64,000 nucleotides of DNA from contig OW240917.1 in the NCBI GenBank assembly GCA_933207985.1, positions 125,017,829-125,081,828 of the forward strand, written 5' to 3'. The notes beneath the pieces are model-generated. The model ran no database searches. It saw only the letters and a list, made by a program, of their open reading frames with translations, and had not been told where the DNA came from. This stretch comes from Pelobates cultripes (Eukaryota; Chordata; Amphibia; Anura; Pelobatidae). The translations under genes and the position numbers were made by a program. Positions 44,291 to 55,400 of this stretch are shown piece after piece; within the stretch, counting starts at the first letter, position 1; each line of letters opens with the position of its first letter.

Positions 44291-45501
44291 CTTGGGATAT
44301 TTGTGTGGTCGGTGCGTGGTAAGGGAGGGGAAATGTGGTCTCCGGGGATGTTAGATGTTCTATGTGCGGTGTACCCAGTTGGGTAAGACGTATGTGTAGA
44401 GGGTGTAGCTTGGTATAGGGCAGGGTGTTTCAGATAGTACAATAATCAATAAAAAAGAAGTACAATACCATATAGTAAATAACAATAACTAAGAATAACT
44501 AACTATTTACATAAAGATCACTCTTTCGTTAGAGCCGGTCGTCAGTATCCGTAATGGTCGCTTGCTCTCCGGCAATGCAGGGAACTGGGGTCAGCCCCTG
44601 AGAAGTCCTGTTGTCTACAGTGGGCTAGGGAATTACGACCCCGTTCGTAATAGGGTGTGGGTGAGGCGCGTGTCTTGTCGGTCTTGGAGATCAGGTCAAT
44701 GATAACTATCAGTCTAGATCGTCCGCCTCTGTGGCTGTGTGTTGGTGTCTGTAGTGAAGTAAGAGTGCATGAGCTATACGGAGCGGAGTCGCTTGAATTT
44801 CGTCTGTTAGTTTCGTGGAGGTTGTGGGGGTAAGAATTTGCTACTTTAGTGGGGGATTTGGAAGTAAGAGGGACGAAGTCCCAGGAGTCCCGTATCCCCC
44901 CCAAATGGTGAGGTATGGTTCAATATCGGGTTTTTTTTTTTTTTTTCAAGAATATACCTTTTGGGATTCCCCTTTAAAACTATTCCCTGTCATTGGGTGG
45001 TGTCTGAGGTCTCCCGTGCCCTGTCATACTCTAGCCAATCTCGCTCTCGCCCTTTGTCGCCCCGTCCCTATCTGGTCTCTAGTTGTCACATGCATCTACT
45101 TTTGGGCACCCTTCTGTCTGAGAGTGATAAGCTGCCGTTTGTCCCATGGGCCAGGCATGAAGCCGGCAGGGCTCCTAGAATGAGCGTGACCGTCCAAGCA
45201 TAACATAAGGTACACATTGCATGCATAAGAGGGTAGAGAAAATACAGTAATTAGTGGTACATTCTCATATGTGTATAAGCAGGGATGATTATACGACCTG
45301 ATGGGCCAGGGTTATCATAGTCTTTCGGGCAGATGTTGCGAGGCTGTGTTCGGACACAGCATATGGCATCAGCCGGAGTCCAGACACTGCAACTGTATGG
45401 TTCGGGCCAGAGTCTTGTGCCAAGGCTTGGGTGATAGAGTCCGAGTGGATTAATACGGTGATGGTCCATCTGGGGGGGAGGACGACTCCGTTGATGCCCC
45501 T
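44291..45501 (-). other. Long L1 inter-ORF spacer
   Basis: About 1.2 kb separates ORF1 and ORF2, with a 14-15 T run near 44933-44946 and no conserved reading frame. Most L1s have short spacers, so this is either a lineage feature or an insertion. No duplication flanking an insert was found. Confidence 0.6.
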
Positions 45502-46249
45502 CTACTCCATCTCGTTTTCTTCGTTTTGAGGTGGTGGCGCTTGTATCATCTTCTGCCTTTTAGCCGGCGATCTCCATTTCGGCGCTTGCTGTGCTGATGG
45601 AGCGGACAGTGCAGGATCTGATGCATACCAATCCAAGATTTGCGTTTCTGTCAGGCCCAAAGCTTTGCTGAATGCCGGGATGTCCTGGTGGGTGGTGATT
45701 GTATACGTGGAGCCCCTGGTGTTGACTGTTAGGGCGAAAGGGAAGCCCCATCTGTAGCGCAAGCCGCGAGCTCGTAGCTGGTCTGTTATGGGCCTTAAGG
45801 CCCTCCTTGCTTGCAGGGTGTGCCACGATAGGTCTTGGTAGATTGAAATTTCATGGCCTTGGAATAGCATAGGAGTGGAAGTGTCTCTTAGTTTTCTTAT
45901 GATGTCCTCTTTTAACGCGTAGTAGTGGACGCGGCAGATAACATCTCTTGGCGTGCTCCCCGGTCCCATTTTGGCTTTCAGGGAACGGTGCGCTCTGTCA
46001 AGGATCACTGGGGCGTCTGGTTTTCGGCCCAAGATCAGATTGAACAGCGTGGAGAGCGTTGTGTATAGATTTTCCCCCTCTGCTTCTGGGAGGCCTTTTA
46101 TTCGCAGGTTATTCCTACGACCCCTATTATCGAGGTCGTCCATTGATCTCTGCATCATGGACATATGCCTTTCTTGAGCATTTACTTTGGTAGTCAGGGT
46201 CTGTATCTGGGTGTAATAAGCCCCCCTTTCATCCTCAAGCTCCTGTACT
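45502..46249 (-). pseudogene. L1 ORF1, 5'-truncated
   Basis: L1 ORF1 encodes the RNA-binding chaperone of the L1 RNP. The frame is open from the truncation point. A charged coiled-coil segment (QELEDERGAYYTQIQTL) leads to DLDNRGRRNNLRIKGLPE, the start of the RRM, then VILDRAHRSLKAKMG and the C-terminal domain with YQDLSWHTLQARRALRPI and LRARGLRYRWGFPFAL. The first in-frame ATG in what remains is at 46164. It ends at 45502 with a normal C terminus; only the 5' part is missing. Confidence 0.85.
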
Positions 46250-46259
46250 GGTTTTCTAT

Positions 46260-47324
46260 TTTTTTATGTCTCCTTTATCTTGATGATTATATTCCCATTG
46301 CCACTTGCATTTATATTTAATTGTTATTCCTTGTGCTGGATCTTAAGCCATTTTGCCCTCATCTGCCTGTAATGTCTATTGGCCATGATTTTACTGATGG
46401 ATTGTGGGTAAATTTGATTGGCAATTGAAGCAGAACCTTGCTTTATCCTCCATTTGTCATGTTTTGTCAACTTGATTCCCTACTTTTCTCTATGTATTTT
46501 ATGAACACTTGAGCACTCAGGAATAAAATTGAGATTTAGACACCTGTACCTCTATAGAAGTAGAGAAAGTGTGTGGTGTTTTTTTTTGTGTTTTTTTTTT
46601 TGTGTGTATGTATGACAGGTAAAGGGAACTACTTCCCAGGATTTTTTTTAAATATACATGTTTAGTTGTCTGCCTTTGTGCCCTGGCTGTGCTTGGACTG
46701 AACAGGATATTATTTCGTAAATTTAAAAGAGAATGGAGCATCACATGAAAACAGGTTAACAAACGTTTTTTAGTAGAATTTCAGTGTTTTATTCAGTAGC
46801 TCATTTCCCAGCGAAGTGACAGTTTCCCCTTCTCTGTTTCCTTTTGAATTTGACCAGAAACACTTTCTGTATATGCCTTTAGCTTCTAAGTTCTTTGTGA
46901 AATTGTAACTTCTGTCTTTAATTTATGTTGGTATGTGTTTCTGTTTTTATACTGCATGCAAGTTTTAAAACCACAAATTAAGTGCCACGGATAAAAAGGA
47001 TCTAATTTTTCTGTATTTCTTAAAGATATCTTTGTGAAATTCTGATTAATACTGACTTGTACTTTCAATGAAATTCCAACGCAATCTAGAGATCTCATGA
47101 GACAAAATAGTGACTACTTTGCCTTATGGTAAAGCCTGAGATTGACAAAAGGAGAAGCTCCTCTGTAAACTTGTGTCCAATAACAGGAACCATTACAAAT
47201 GACCAATGTGAGATACAGGCTTTGTCTATAGAGGATAGACTGTAAGCCCGTTCTATAATGCTAATTTAGTCGCCATGTTCTAGATTTGTGTGTATATAAC
47301 GTGTATTTACTAACTACGTTTCAG
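46260..47324 (+). other. ADAD1 intron 1, right part
   Basis: AT-rich unique-looking sequence ending with the exon 2 acceptor TTTCAG. No other gene seen. Confidence 0.6.
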
Positions 47325-47513
47325 GCAACTTTCCTGAACCATTTTTATCTAAGGTAATCTTGCCTCTACCACCGACAACGTTGGCACCGAAAAAAGTTTC
47401 TAAAGAATTCATAGTGAAATACAGACGTGGTGAGATTAATCCAGTTTCTGCTTTATACCAGTTTGCACAAATGCAGCGCATGGAACTCGAATTGAAAGAA
47501 ACAGTAACTACAG
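47325..47513 (+). CDS. ADAD1: ADAD1 coding exon 2
   Basis: The acceptor TTTCAG ends at 47324 and the donor GTAAAG starts at 47514. The 189-bp exon keeps phase 1 on both sides. It encodes [10 protein letters not shown]..., [20 protein letters not shown] and [21 protein letters not shown]. The [19 protein letters not shown] block is the start of the single dsRNA-binding domain (helix 1) of ADAD1 and agrees closely with the mammalian sequence as I recall it. There is no frame disruption. Confidence 0.92.
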
Positions 47514-48936
47514 GTAAAGACTGCTCACTTTAATTGCTTCCCGAGAAAAGCAGATTCTCAAATTTGCATTAATCAGGTTACACATACAGATTCATGAGTT
47601 ATCATTTTATATTAGAAGACATAGATGTATAGTGTCAGATACTCTGGCATTTATTCACTAAGCGCCAAATTACAGTGAATTTAAAAATTTAAGCTAGTAT
47701 AGCCAACTGTGATTGTAGGTGTCCATCTACCACATGCCTAATTTTCTAGCATTCTGTTTATTAAATTCCTATGCATTCACTATCTGTCAATAGTAACCAA
47801 ATTGAGCTGAATGGGTCATTGTTCTTTTCAAATGGATCTCTCAATTCCCCTGCTATGAGAAATACACCACTAAGGCAAGCTTAGTGTTTTGTGCAGCATA
47901 GGGTTTGGGTGTTGCTAACAGGATTAAGGGTTAGCATTAGGGTAGATTGTATGAATCCGAATGAAGGGAATTTATTTCAAGATTTGGCTTATTTCAGAAG
48001 GCAGTTAAAATAAAAGATAAGGGTAGTGGCAAGGTTACTGGGGTAGAGTGTACTTGCATTCCCCCCTTTCTCAGTTTGCTGCACTACAACTCATTGAGAA
48101 ACATTAGAAAGCCACAATCCTGTGCACTTGCACCTCCAGCACAGATGCTTCTCAATGAAAAGCCTCTGGTTTGTCAGTTCATTGACACTGAATCATACTA
48201 TTTCAATCTGATGTTCTCGGAGAGTCACTTATGCACACTGGTTTCCCGATGCTTTTCTATGGGAAAGAATCTGATTGGATAAGACCATCGATCCCAAAGA
48301 GACAGAGCAGAATGTCAGACACCATTCCTGCGAGTCAGAAAAGATAAACTTTTTTTAACACTGACACAGAGGCCTTGTCATTCTTAACGCTAAAGTGTTC
48401 CTTTAAGTGTCTAGTGAATAGACATCTTTAGCTATGGTGGAGAATAATTCAATTGGCTGTTTTGATTACATTTTGCAATTTGATATTTAGCTTTTTCCTG
48501 TAATAGTTTGACATTTTTATTTTTTAAAGAGGTGGGTCCCACCAAGATTTGTGCAATGTTTGTCATGGATGCCACCTCTTCTGAGCCCATTTGGGGATCA
48601 GTTCCATAAGATGTGTTTTTTTTATTTATTTTTTTTGTTCCCGTTTTACCTCTTTGCTACTAAAGGTAAATCCAAATGTGAGTTTTTCATCTTCTATGAA
48701 TCTTATTTACTGAACATTGCCAGTTTAAAGTGAATTTGTCAAACATACACAATGTCTTGACTGCAAGATCACGTTTACAATGCTAACCAATATTTTCAAT
48801 TGTGAGTACATGTAAAACCAGGTTACCTATATTTCTCCTGTTACATAGGATAGGGAGGGGATGAGCTAGCTGCAGCAACAACGGCACGTCATAGAACCTC
48901 TGCAAGCCAATACAATTCATTACACATCAGTGCATT
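47514..48936 (+). other. ADAD1 intron 2, left part
   Basis: No exon. A segment ending CGCTAAAGTGTTCCTTTAAG at about 48408 looks like the right end of a TTAA-type MITE; its left end is not clear. Confidence 0.4.
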
Positions 48937-48940
48937 TTAA

Positions 48941-49318
48941 GGGGACACTATAGTCACCAAAAACAACTTTAGTTTACTGAAACAGTTTTGGTGTATAGAT
49001 CATGCCCATGTAGTCTCACTGCTCAATTCTCTGCCATTGATTAGTTAAATCATTTTGTTTATTCAGGAGCCTCTTTTACGTGATTAAAGTTCAATTTGCA
49101 GAGTAAGATGAAAAACTTTTAAAGTAAGTTACATCTGATTAAAAATGAAACCATTTTGTTTTCATGCAGGCTGTGTGAGGGGAGGTGTGACTGCATAAAC
49201 AGAAATAAGTGATTTTAACTCATTGGCAGTGAATTGAGCAGTGAAACTTCAAAGGCGTGATCTGTATACAAAAACGGCTTCATTAAGCCAAACTTGTTTT
49301 GGTGACTACAATGTCCTT
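48941..49318 (+). mobile_element. 378-bp TTAA MITE
   Basis: The ends GGGGACACTATAGTCACCAA and TTGGTGACTACAATGTCCTT are imperfect inverted repeats. TTAA flanks at 48937-48940 and 49319-49322. Full-length relative of the half element at 1240-1507. Confidence 0.9.
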
Positions 49319-49920
49319 TTAACTTATGTCAGGTCCAAAGCTTAAGTTAAAGATTACAAGAAAAATAAATAAAAATATAATCAGAAACATTATCCAGGGG
49401 TCCCTTTATACCTGCAACATAGTGCACTGCGTACCCATTGCTGATGTGGAAGTTATAATTCCAAGTTCACTATCTCAATATTGTCCATATTTCAGTACCA
49501 TTCAATAGTCATGTTTAATGACCTTTCTCTGTAATGGTGGACAGATCACTTTGCAATCTGGGGGCATGAATCCTACGCAGAACCCTACCCTTACCATAAA
49601 GTAATTTCCTTAATTACTACACTGAATATTCATTCCTACATGATCACACTAACCCCAAAAATATCATGGATGTATAAAATGATGAAGCATGTAATAGAGG
49701 AAAATAATACCACGTTGGGTTTCAGGGGAGATTTATAAAGTACACAACCTTTCTGGAGATTACTGGCATTATTTTCCCATAATACATGATTCTTGAGAAA
49801 TGGTGCTATCTTTTCCTTTGAGTATTTAGATGGTTTATTGGTATAAACATGAACTAGTGATGAGGATTTTTTTTGGTAGTCATGTATATTTATAATTAAC
49901 TTATTTTTATTTAATTTTAG

Positions 49921-50073
49921 CAAATGTTTTTGGTGCTTATTTTGCCTTCTGTGCTGTTGTTGATGGAATTCAGTACAAGACTGGAATGGGGCAAAACAAG
50001 AAAGAAGCAAAGGCTAACGCGTCAAAACTTGCACTTGATGAACTTCTTCAGTTTGAAGAATTGGAAAAAACTG
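49921..50073 (+). CDS. ADAD1: ADAD1 coding exon 3 (dsRBD)
   Basis: The acceptor TTTTAG ends at 49920 and the donor GTAATA starts at 50074. The 153-bp exon is phase 1 on both sides. It encodes [40 protein letters not shown] and [10 protein letters not shown]. This is the beta sheet and helix 2 of the dsRNA-binding domain, including the conserved [16 protein letters not shown] (KKxAK region) that contacts RNA. The following exons with the deaminase-like domain were not found downstream in the window. Confidence 0.93.
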
Positions 50074-51139
50074 GTAATATATCTGATATTTGGAATGATG
50101 ATCAGTATCTTAAAGAAGAGTTCCCAGTACCATAAACACTTATGTAGTGGTTATGGTGCTTGTCATGTTCTTTTGAAATATGTGATTGTGTTAAAGCCAT
50201 ATTTAATTTCAAAATAGGTCTTGGAAGATTCTGAGCTATTCTTTTTAAAGGTCCATCTCTTTGTGTCAAAATATAGAGAATGCATGTTGTAGGACGTTCA
50301 GCTCTCTGTTGCCACGTTTTATGTATTTTGGCAAATACGATTTTAGAATTCTTGAGTCAATGATGCATTTTAGACTCTTTAAAGAAAAAGGAAAAATGTT
50401 TAGAAACTTTTATCCTAGTATCTTGCAAGTATTGGAAACAGTTGATCAACAAAACAGGAAGATAGAGTAATATTCAAGCAGCTATTACTAAAATCAGTTC
50501 ATGTTGAAGAAGACCACAGACAAATGAATAAGTAACTTACCTCAAGTTTGAATATGTATCTGTTACAGTGGCAAGAGGTAATGGATTCACGTGGGCTATA
50601 CTTGCAGCCTCCTGTCTCCAAATGATGTTAATTTTATCCCACAGTGCATGTCATACGCAATAAGAGACTCTTTCACCTTCTGGTGTCTTTGCATATTTTG
50701 CAGACCACTGACGGTGACTGTTCTGCTGGGTGTCTAGTGGGTACAGGGGAAGGCAAGTTTAATTACTTTTGAACTGTCCCTTGGGGCTACTGTCATGGTC
50801 TTCCTGCTCCCCGGTCCTTTTCAGCTCCTGGCACTTTATCTGCAGGGAGCCCATGTCAGTTGTCTCATGCATGCACAAGAGTTAAAAACACTGCGGTGGA
50901 GGAGACCACAGGATTTTCCATTGACAATGCCTTTTTCCTCCTTATCCTTCAGTAGTGACGTCTGGAGGAAATGTAAAAACTTGACAGCTGTAGCTCAGCC
51001 TTTTGTTGAACTTTGTGAAGCATTGGAAATATAACAAGACAAAGTAGTGTGTATCTCTTTCAAAGTAGTCCCTATATCATTTAACTTCAGTAAAGTTAAA
51101 AGGTCAATATAAATATTCCATAAAGATGTTATATCTCCT
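50074..51139 (+). other. Probable ADAD1 intron 3
   Basis: No further ADAD1 exon recognised. Nothing else supported. Confidence 0.4.
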
Positions 51140-51367
51140 TTTAAAAAGGGTGGAGGGGAGCCGTCGCCGAACGGAATGGCCAGATAAGTGCAGAGCCCGA
51201 GCAGGCTGGCGACATAACAGCCGGAATTAGATAAAAAATCTTTTCTTTGCTATTTTTCCTCTTTCTTCTCTCTTTCTGCTCTAATTTCTCTGCAGAGGCC
51301 TCGTAAGGAGGGGGAGGGGACAAAACCAGGGACCAACAGGAGCTGCACGCATACTTCACCTCAAACC

Positions 51368-52519
51368 ATGAGATTAATATCAGATAACATTAAAGGGCTC
51401 AATGCCCCATTTAAACGGCACATGCTGTATAGAGAATCACCCAACTAAAGACGCACTATAAACAATCTGATCTATGCAGATTTCAAATTAGAAAATTCCT
51501 GCATCAATTTCATCAGCTGATACCAAATCGAAACGGACCTCAGTGTTGATCAGCCACCAACTCAACTCTTTTTCCTTGATCAAATCCATTAAAGACCCTA
51601 AAAGTAGATTCATTATCATTGTAGCGAACATCAAAGGAGGCACATATACGCCCTTTATGACAATCAAGCCAATTTCCTTAGTAAAGTATTTCAGAAAATA
51701 GAACAAATACACCAAGGCATGTTACTGCTATGCGGAGACTTTAACTGCATGTTGGAACCACACTCAGACTCCTCTTCGCAAAAAACCCTGCCCGGGCCGT
51801 CCGACTATGGAGGGTGGCAAAATGCCTACACGCACTATTCACAGCTCACAATCTATACGATGTATGGATGGCGACCCACCTATCAGACAGGGAATATACT
51901 TTCTTTTCGGCAGTACACAATAGCTACACAAGGATAGATAGGTGGTACATAGAAACATAGAATGTGACGGCAGATAAGAACCATTCGGCCCATCTAGTCT
52001 GCCCAATTTTCTAAATACTTTCATTAGTCCCTAGCCTTATCTTATAGTTAGGATAGCCTTATGCCTATCCCACGCATGCTTAAACTCCTTTACTGTGTTA
52101 ACCTCTACCACTTCAGCTGGAAGGCTATTCCATGCATCCACTACCCTCTCAGTAAAGTAATACTTCCTGATATTATTTTTAAACCTTTTGTCCCTCTAAT
52201 TTAAGACTGTCCTCTTGTTGTGGTAGTTTTTCTTCTTTTAAATATAGACTCCTCCTTTACTGTGTTGATTCCCTTTATGTATTTAAATGTTTCTATCATA
52301 TCCCCCCTGTCTCGTCTTTCCTCCAAGCTATACGTGTTAAGATCCTTTAGCCTTATCTGGTACATACAGGGAACGTCACTGTCGCAGGTAGAGGACTGCT
52401 CTATAGGAAACATAGAATGGTCAGATTATGCCTCAGTCACCCTGGACATATCAGACATCTACAATTTTATGGGTAAGCCCCACTGGAGACTGAATGAGTC
52501 CCTTCTTCAAGATACTTAA
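51368..52519 (+). pseudogene. L1 endonuclease remnant
   Basis: Pieces of the endonuclease are visible: DNIKGLNAPFKRH at the start, LLLCGDFNCMLEPHSDS (catalytic D/N block) at 51719, an RIDRW segment just before a nested repeat, and IGNIEWSDYASVTLDI after it. The final catalytic SDH has become SDY. The EN domain is split by the 406-bp insertion and by frameshifts. Confidence 0.75.
51952..52357 (-). mobile_element. L2/CR1-type 3' fragment inserted in the L1
   Basis: TGGTACATA is duplicated at 51943-51951 and 52358-52366, exactly flanking the insert. On the minus strand it encodes IRLKDLNTYSLEERRDRGDM then IETFKYIKGI, the C-terminal RT signature of L2/CR1 LINEs, and ends with AACATAGAATGTGACGGCAG-type repeat DNA (complement) common in frogs. 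Confidence 0.8.
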
Positions 52520-52643
52520 TTTTCTAAAACACTCTGAGATCAAATCAGGGACTACTTCTCCACAAACGACACACCGGGCGTGTACATTGACACTATCTGG
52601 CAGGCACACAAGGCGGTCTTGTGGGGGCTTATGATAAAACAAG

Positions 52644-52647
<4 letters not shown>

Positions 52648-52683
<36 letters not shown>

Positions 52684-53287
52684 CCAGGAAAAACGCTCAA
52701 CGCTAAAGAGAGCAGACGCATGTCGGCTAAGCTCCCTCGGCTGGAATACTAAACGGCAGATTTCGGGGCTCCTGCCTACCCTTACCCCGCCCGAGATCGG
52801 GTTAAACAACTCACACCACAATGGGGAAGAAAGCAAAGAAGCTCAAAACCCTTACCGGGAACTGAGTGTAAACTAACCCACGACACACCCGACTGACCAC
52901 AGTAGTACTTATGAGTTCGTCAGGGCTACAGCTTCCCTATATAAGACCCTTAGGGCTGGGTCCCTCTCCCAGGTCCACCGTCCCAGCCAACTTATAACGC
53001 CCTACATTACTCACCACGACGTACAACTACGAGAACTCAACACTTATATCTTACTAGTGTATCATGACACTCTGCCAGTACACTAGAACCTGACGCCCAT
53101 ATCAAGGGCACAACCATGTTTACCCGCGGAGTGCTTACTGACCTCTAACCAAATAAAAACTGTGCATTGTTGATCGATACTGTACCAATATTGTTGAAAT
53201 GTGGCATATGAAAGCTGTTGTGGCGCAGTATACATGCTTGTTAACTCCTTGCACAAAAAAAAAAATTAAAAAAAAAAAAAAAAAAAA
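52648..53287 (+). mobile_element. Short L1-derived retroposon nested in the L1
   Basis: After a TA run (52648-52682) comes CCAGGAAAAACGCTCAACGC..., an ATGGGGAAGAAAGCAAAGAA ORF1-like start at about 52820, then unrelated 3' sequence ending in long A runs (53251-53287). The host L1 linker is readable on both sides (HKAVLWGLMIKQA before, LWTDRLKHLNKLNQTK after). It resembles a 5' UTR joined to a 3' tail with the coding middle missing. The exact left boundary is obscured by the TA run. Confidence 0.55.
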
Positions 53288-55090
53288 GCCAACTCCAAAT
53301 ACAACTATGGACGGATAGACTAAAACATTTAAACAAACTAAATCAGACCAAACCAGACCGTATACACAGGAACGAGATCGTACTCCTACAATCCAAAATA
53401 TCTGAAGCAAACCTCAAACGCTTCAGCTACTACCTAGAGAAACTGAAACACACACATTACACTCAAGGGAATAGGTCAAGTAAACTCCTGGCAGCCAATC
53501 TTAAAGATCAAAAGGCCCAATCTAGAATCACTTATATAGTCTCAGAGAGAGGGAGGGGCAAGATCATTAGACCTTCAGAGATCAGTACCGAATTTGCTTA
53601 CTTTTGTAGTGAATTGTATAATTTACGACAGGTAAAAACTTTTGACCAATATCCCTACTTAATTTGAACACTAAGCTCTTCGCCTAATTGATAGCAAATA
53701 GACTCAAGGAAATCTTGCCATCCCTCATTCACCCTGACCAGGCGGGATTCGTGAAGGGGAGACAGAGGACAGACAACACTAGAAAAGTAATAGATATTAT
53801 GTACTCTATCCATAGATGCAAAACGGAAGGCTTCCTGATATCCTTGGATGCAGAGAGAGCCTTTGACTGCCTCAGCTGGAATTTTCTAGAGGCAGTGTTG
53901 CACAATTTCCACTTCCCAGCTGGATTTCTGGCGATGGACGGGGCTCTCTATAACCACCCCACAGCCAGGGTAGCGTACAGTGGCTTTCTATCAGAACCAT
54001 TCCAAATAACGAACGGCACACAGCAGTGATGTCCCCTGTCGCCCCTTCTATATGTCCTGGCTTTGGAGCCACTGGCCATACAATTAAGGACAGCAGCCGG
54101 AATTACCAGCATAAAAATTGGAGAAACCGAACACAAACAGAGTTTATTTGCGGTTGACGTACTCTGGAAACTCACGCAACCCCTGACCTCCATCCCAGCC
54201 CTAACGACGATATTACAGGACTACAGTAAATACTCATACTACAAACTGAACACGACCAAGACCCAGGCTCTATCCACATAGAACATGACGCGACCCAACT
54301 CCTGAAAAAAACTTCCCACTATGACCGGAGGGACGACTACATCATATACCTAGGGGTGAAGATCACCAAAAACCCACAAGACTTCTTTACGCGAGATACG
54401 GTAAACTGGCCTCCACAATCCGATCAGACTTATTAAAATGGAAAGATAAACACATTACGTGGAGAGGCCGCATTGCGGCATTTAAAATGATGCTTCTTCC
54501 AAAGCTACAGTTCATGTTTAGATCACTACCATCCTCCTATCTACCATCGATTCAGAAACAGGTGAACCGTTTTGTGTACGGGAGATGTAAAGCGAGTATT
54601 CCCAAGCACACGGCAGCGGGAAAATTGATGGATGGGTGCATGGGTTCTCCTTATACTACAGCGCCTCCCTGCTTGCTCAGGCGATTACAACCACAGTCCC
54701 CAAGGCATCTCCACAATGGGTGGAGATTGAATCTCACTGGGCACCACCTGGGGTATTCCCTCCCTATTGTGGATACCAAAGCCCAATAGACCACTCGTGA
54801 CAGATATTCTCCCTACTCCTGCCCTTATGGCACGCACCTGGGACAGGTATAGGACTAAAATAGCAACCTGGAGCCCAATATCTTTGGCCACACCCCTAAA
54901 ATGTTTCAAACACGTGATACCCATGTTTGACAGCAGGGAATGGGAGGATAGGGGGCTGATGCAATTAATCAACCTGTGGGAGGGAACTAGCCTAAAACTG
55001 CTTACACAATTACAAAAAGATCATTAAATCCCACCCACGCAATTCTTGTCCTACCTCCAACTAATATCCACTATCCTGAGCCGCTTTAAT
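53288..55090 (+). pseudogene. L1 RT remnant with altered catalytic motif
   Basis: Recognisable parts: LWTDRLKHLNK linker, ANRLKEILPSLIHPDQAGFV at 53690, SLDAERAFDCLSW, ITNGTQQ then a stop at the QGCPLSPLL position (54026-54028), LSPLLYVLALEPLA in frame after it, and FAVDVLW where FADD is expected. The catalytic Asp pair is thus lost. KMMLLPKLQFMF and a C-terminal IQKQVNRFVYGRCK block follow. Confidence 0.8.
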
Positions 55091-55400
55091 ATATAGTTGT
55101 TCTGTGCTTGTCCAATTGTATTAATTTTTAATGGCCATATTCAATTTTCTGATGCAGGAGATTTTTGGTCACTATAAATTTACTGAAATATGGACAAAGT
55201 CGGTTTTTATTTATTTACTAGCTAACCCAAAGTATAAATTTGTGTTTTTGGTTGCAAGTCAAAAAAAAGAATTAACTCTGCCGTGTTTTACAGTACAATA
55301 TTGCTAATTTTTCTATTTAATTTTATATATATATATATTTGTGTTCGTAGAAAGCCGTAATGACTGTATATAATTTATGCCATATCACAAAATAGAAAAT
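55091..55400. other. Unassigned AT-rich DNA
   Basis: TA run at 55326-55340. No gene. Confidence 0.4.

Larger units (their letters stand above)
40145..46249 (-). mobile_element. 6.1-kb L1/Tx1-type LINE, antisense in ADAD1 intron 1
   Basis: The minus-strand order is ORF1 (5'-truncated), a long spacer, ORF2 endonuclease-RT, 3' UTR, A-tail (the T run near 40148 on the + strand). GGTTTTCTAT occurs on both sides (40135-40144 and 46250-46259), a 10-bp target-site duplication. The truncation point inside ORF1 is at the right flank, typical of incomplete reverse transcription. Only one clear frameshift breaks ORF2, so the copy is young. Confidence 0.9.
51140..55090 (+). mobile_element. Decayed L1/Tx1-type LINE fragment
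   Basis: It begins in pre-ORF2 sequence, with ORF2 starting at ATG 51368 (MRLISDNIKGLNAPFKRHML), continues through endonuclease, linker and RT, and stops abruptly before the C-terminal zinc knuckle. No A-tail is seen. Frameshifts, stops and two nested insertions (51952-52357 and about 52648-53287) show it is old. Confidence 0.8.

Noticed and set aside
50795..51034. A further ADAD1 exon in the 79-codon frame
   Set aside because: The translation does not match the region following the dsRBD and lacks splice-site support.
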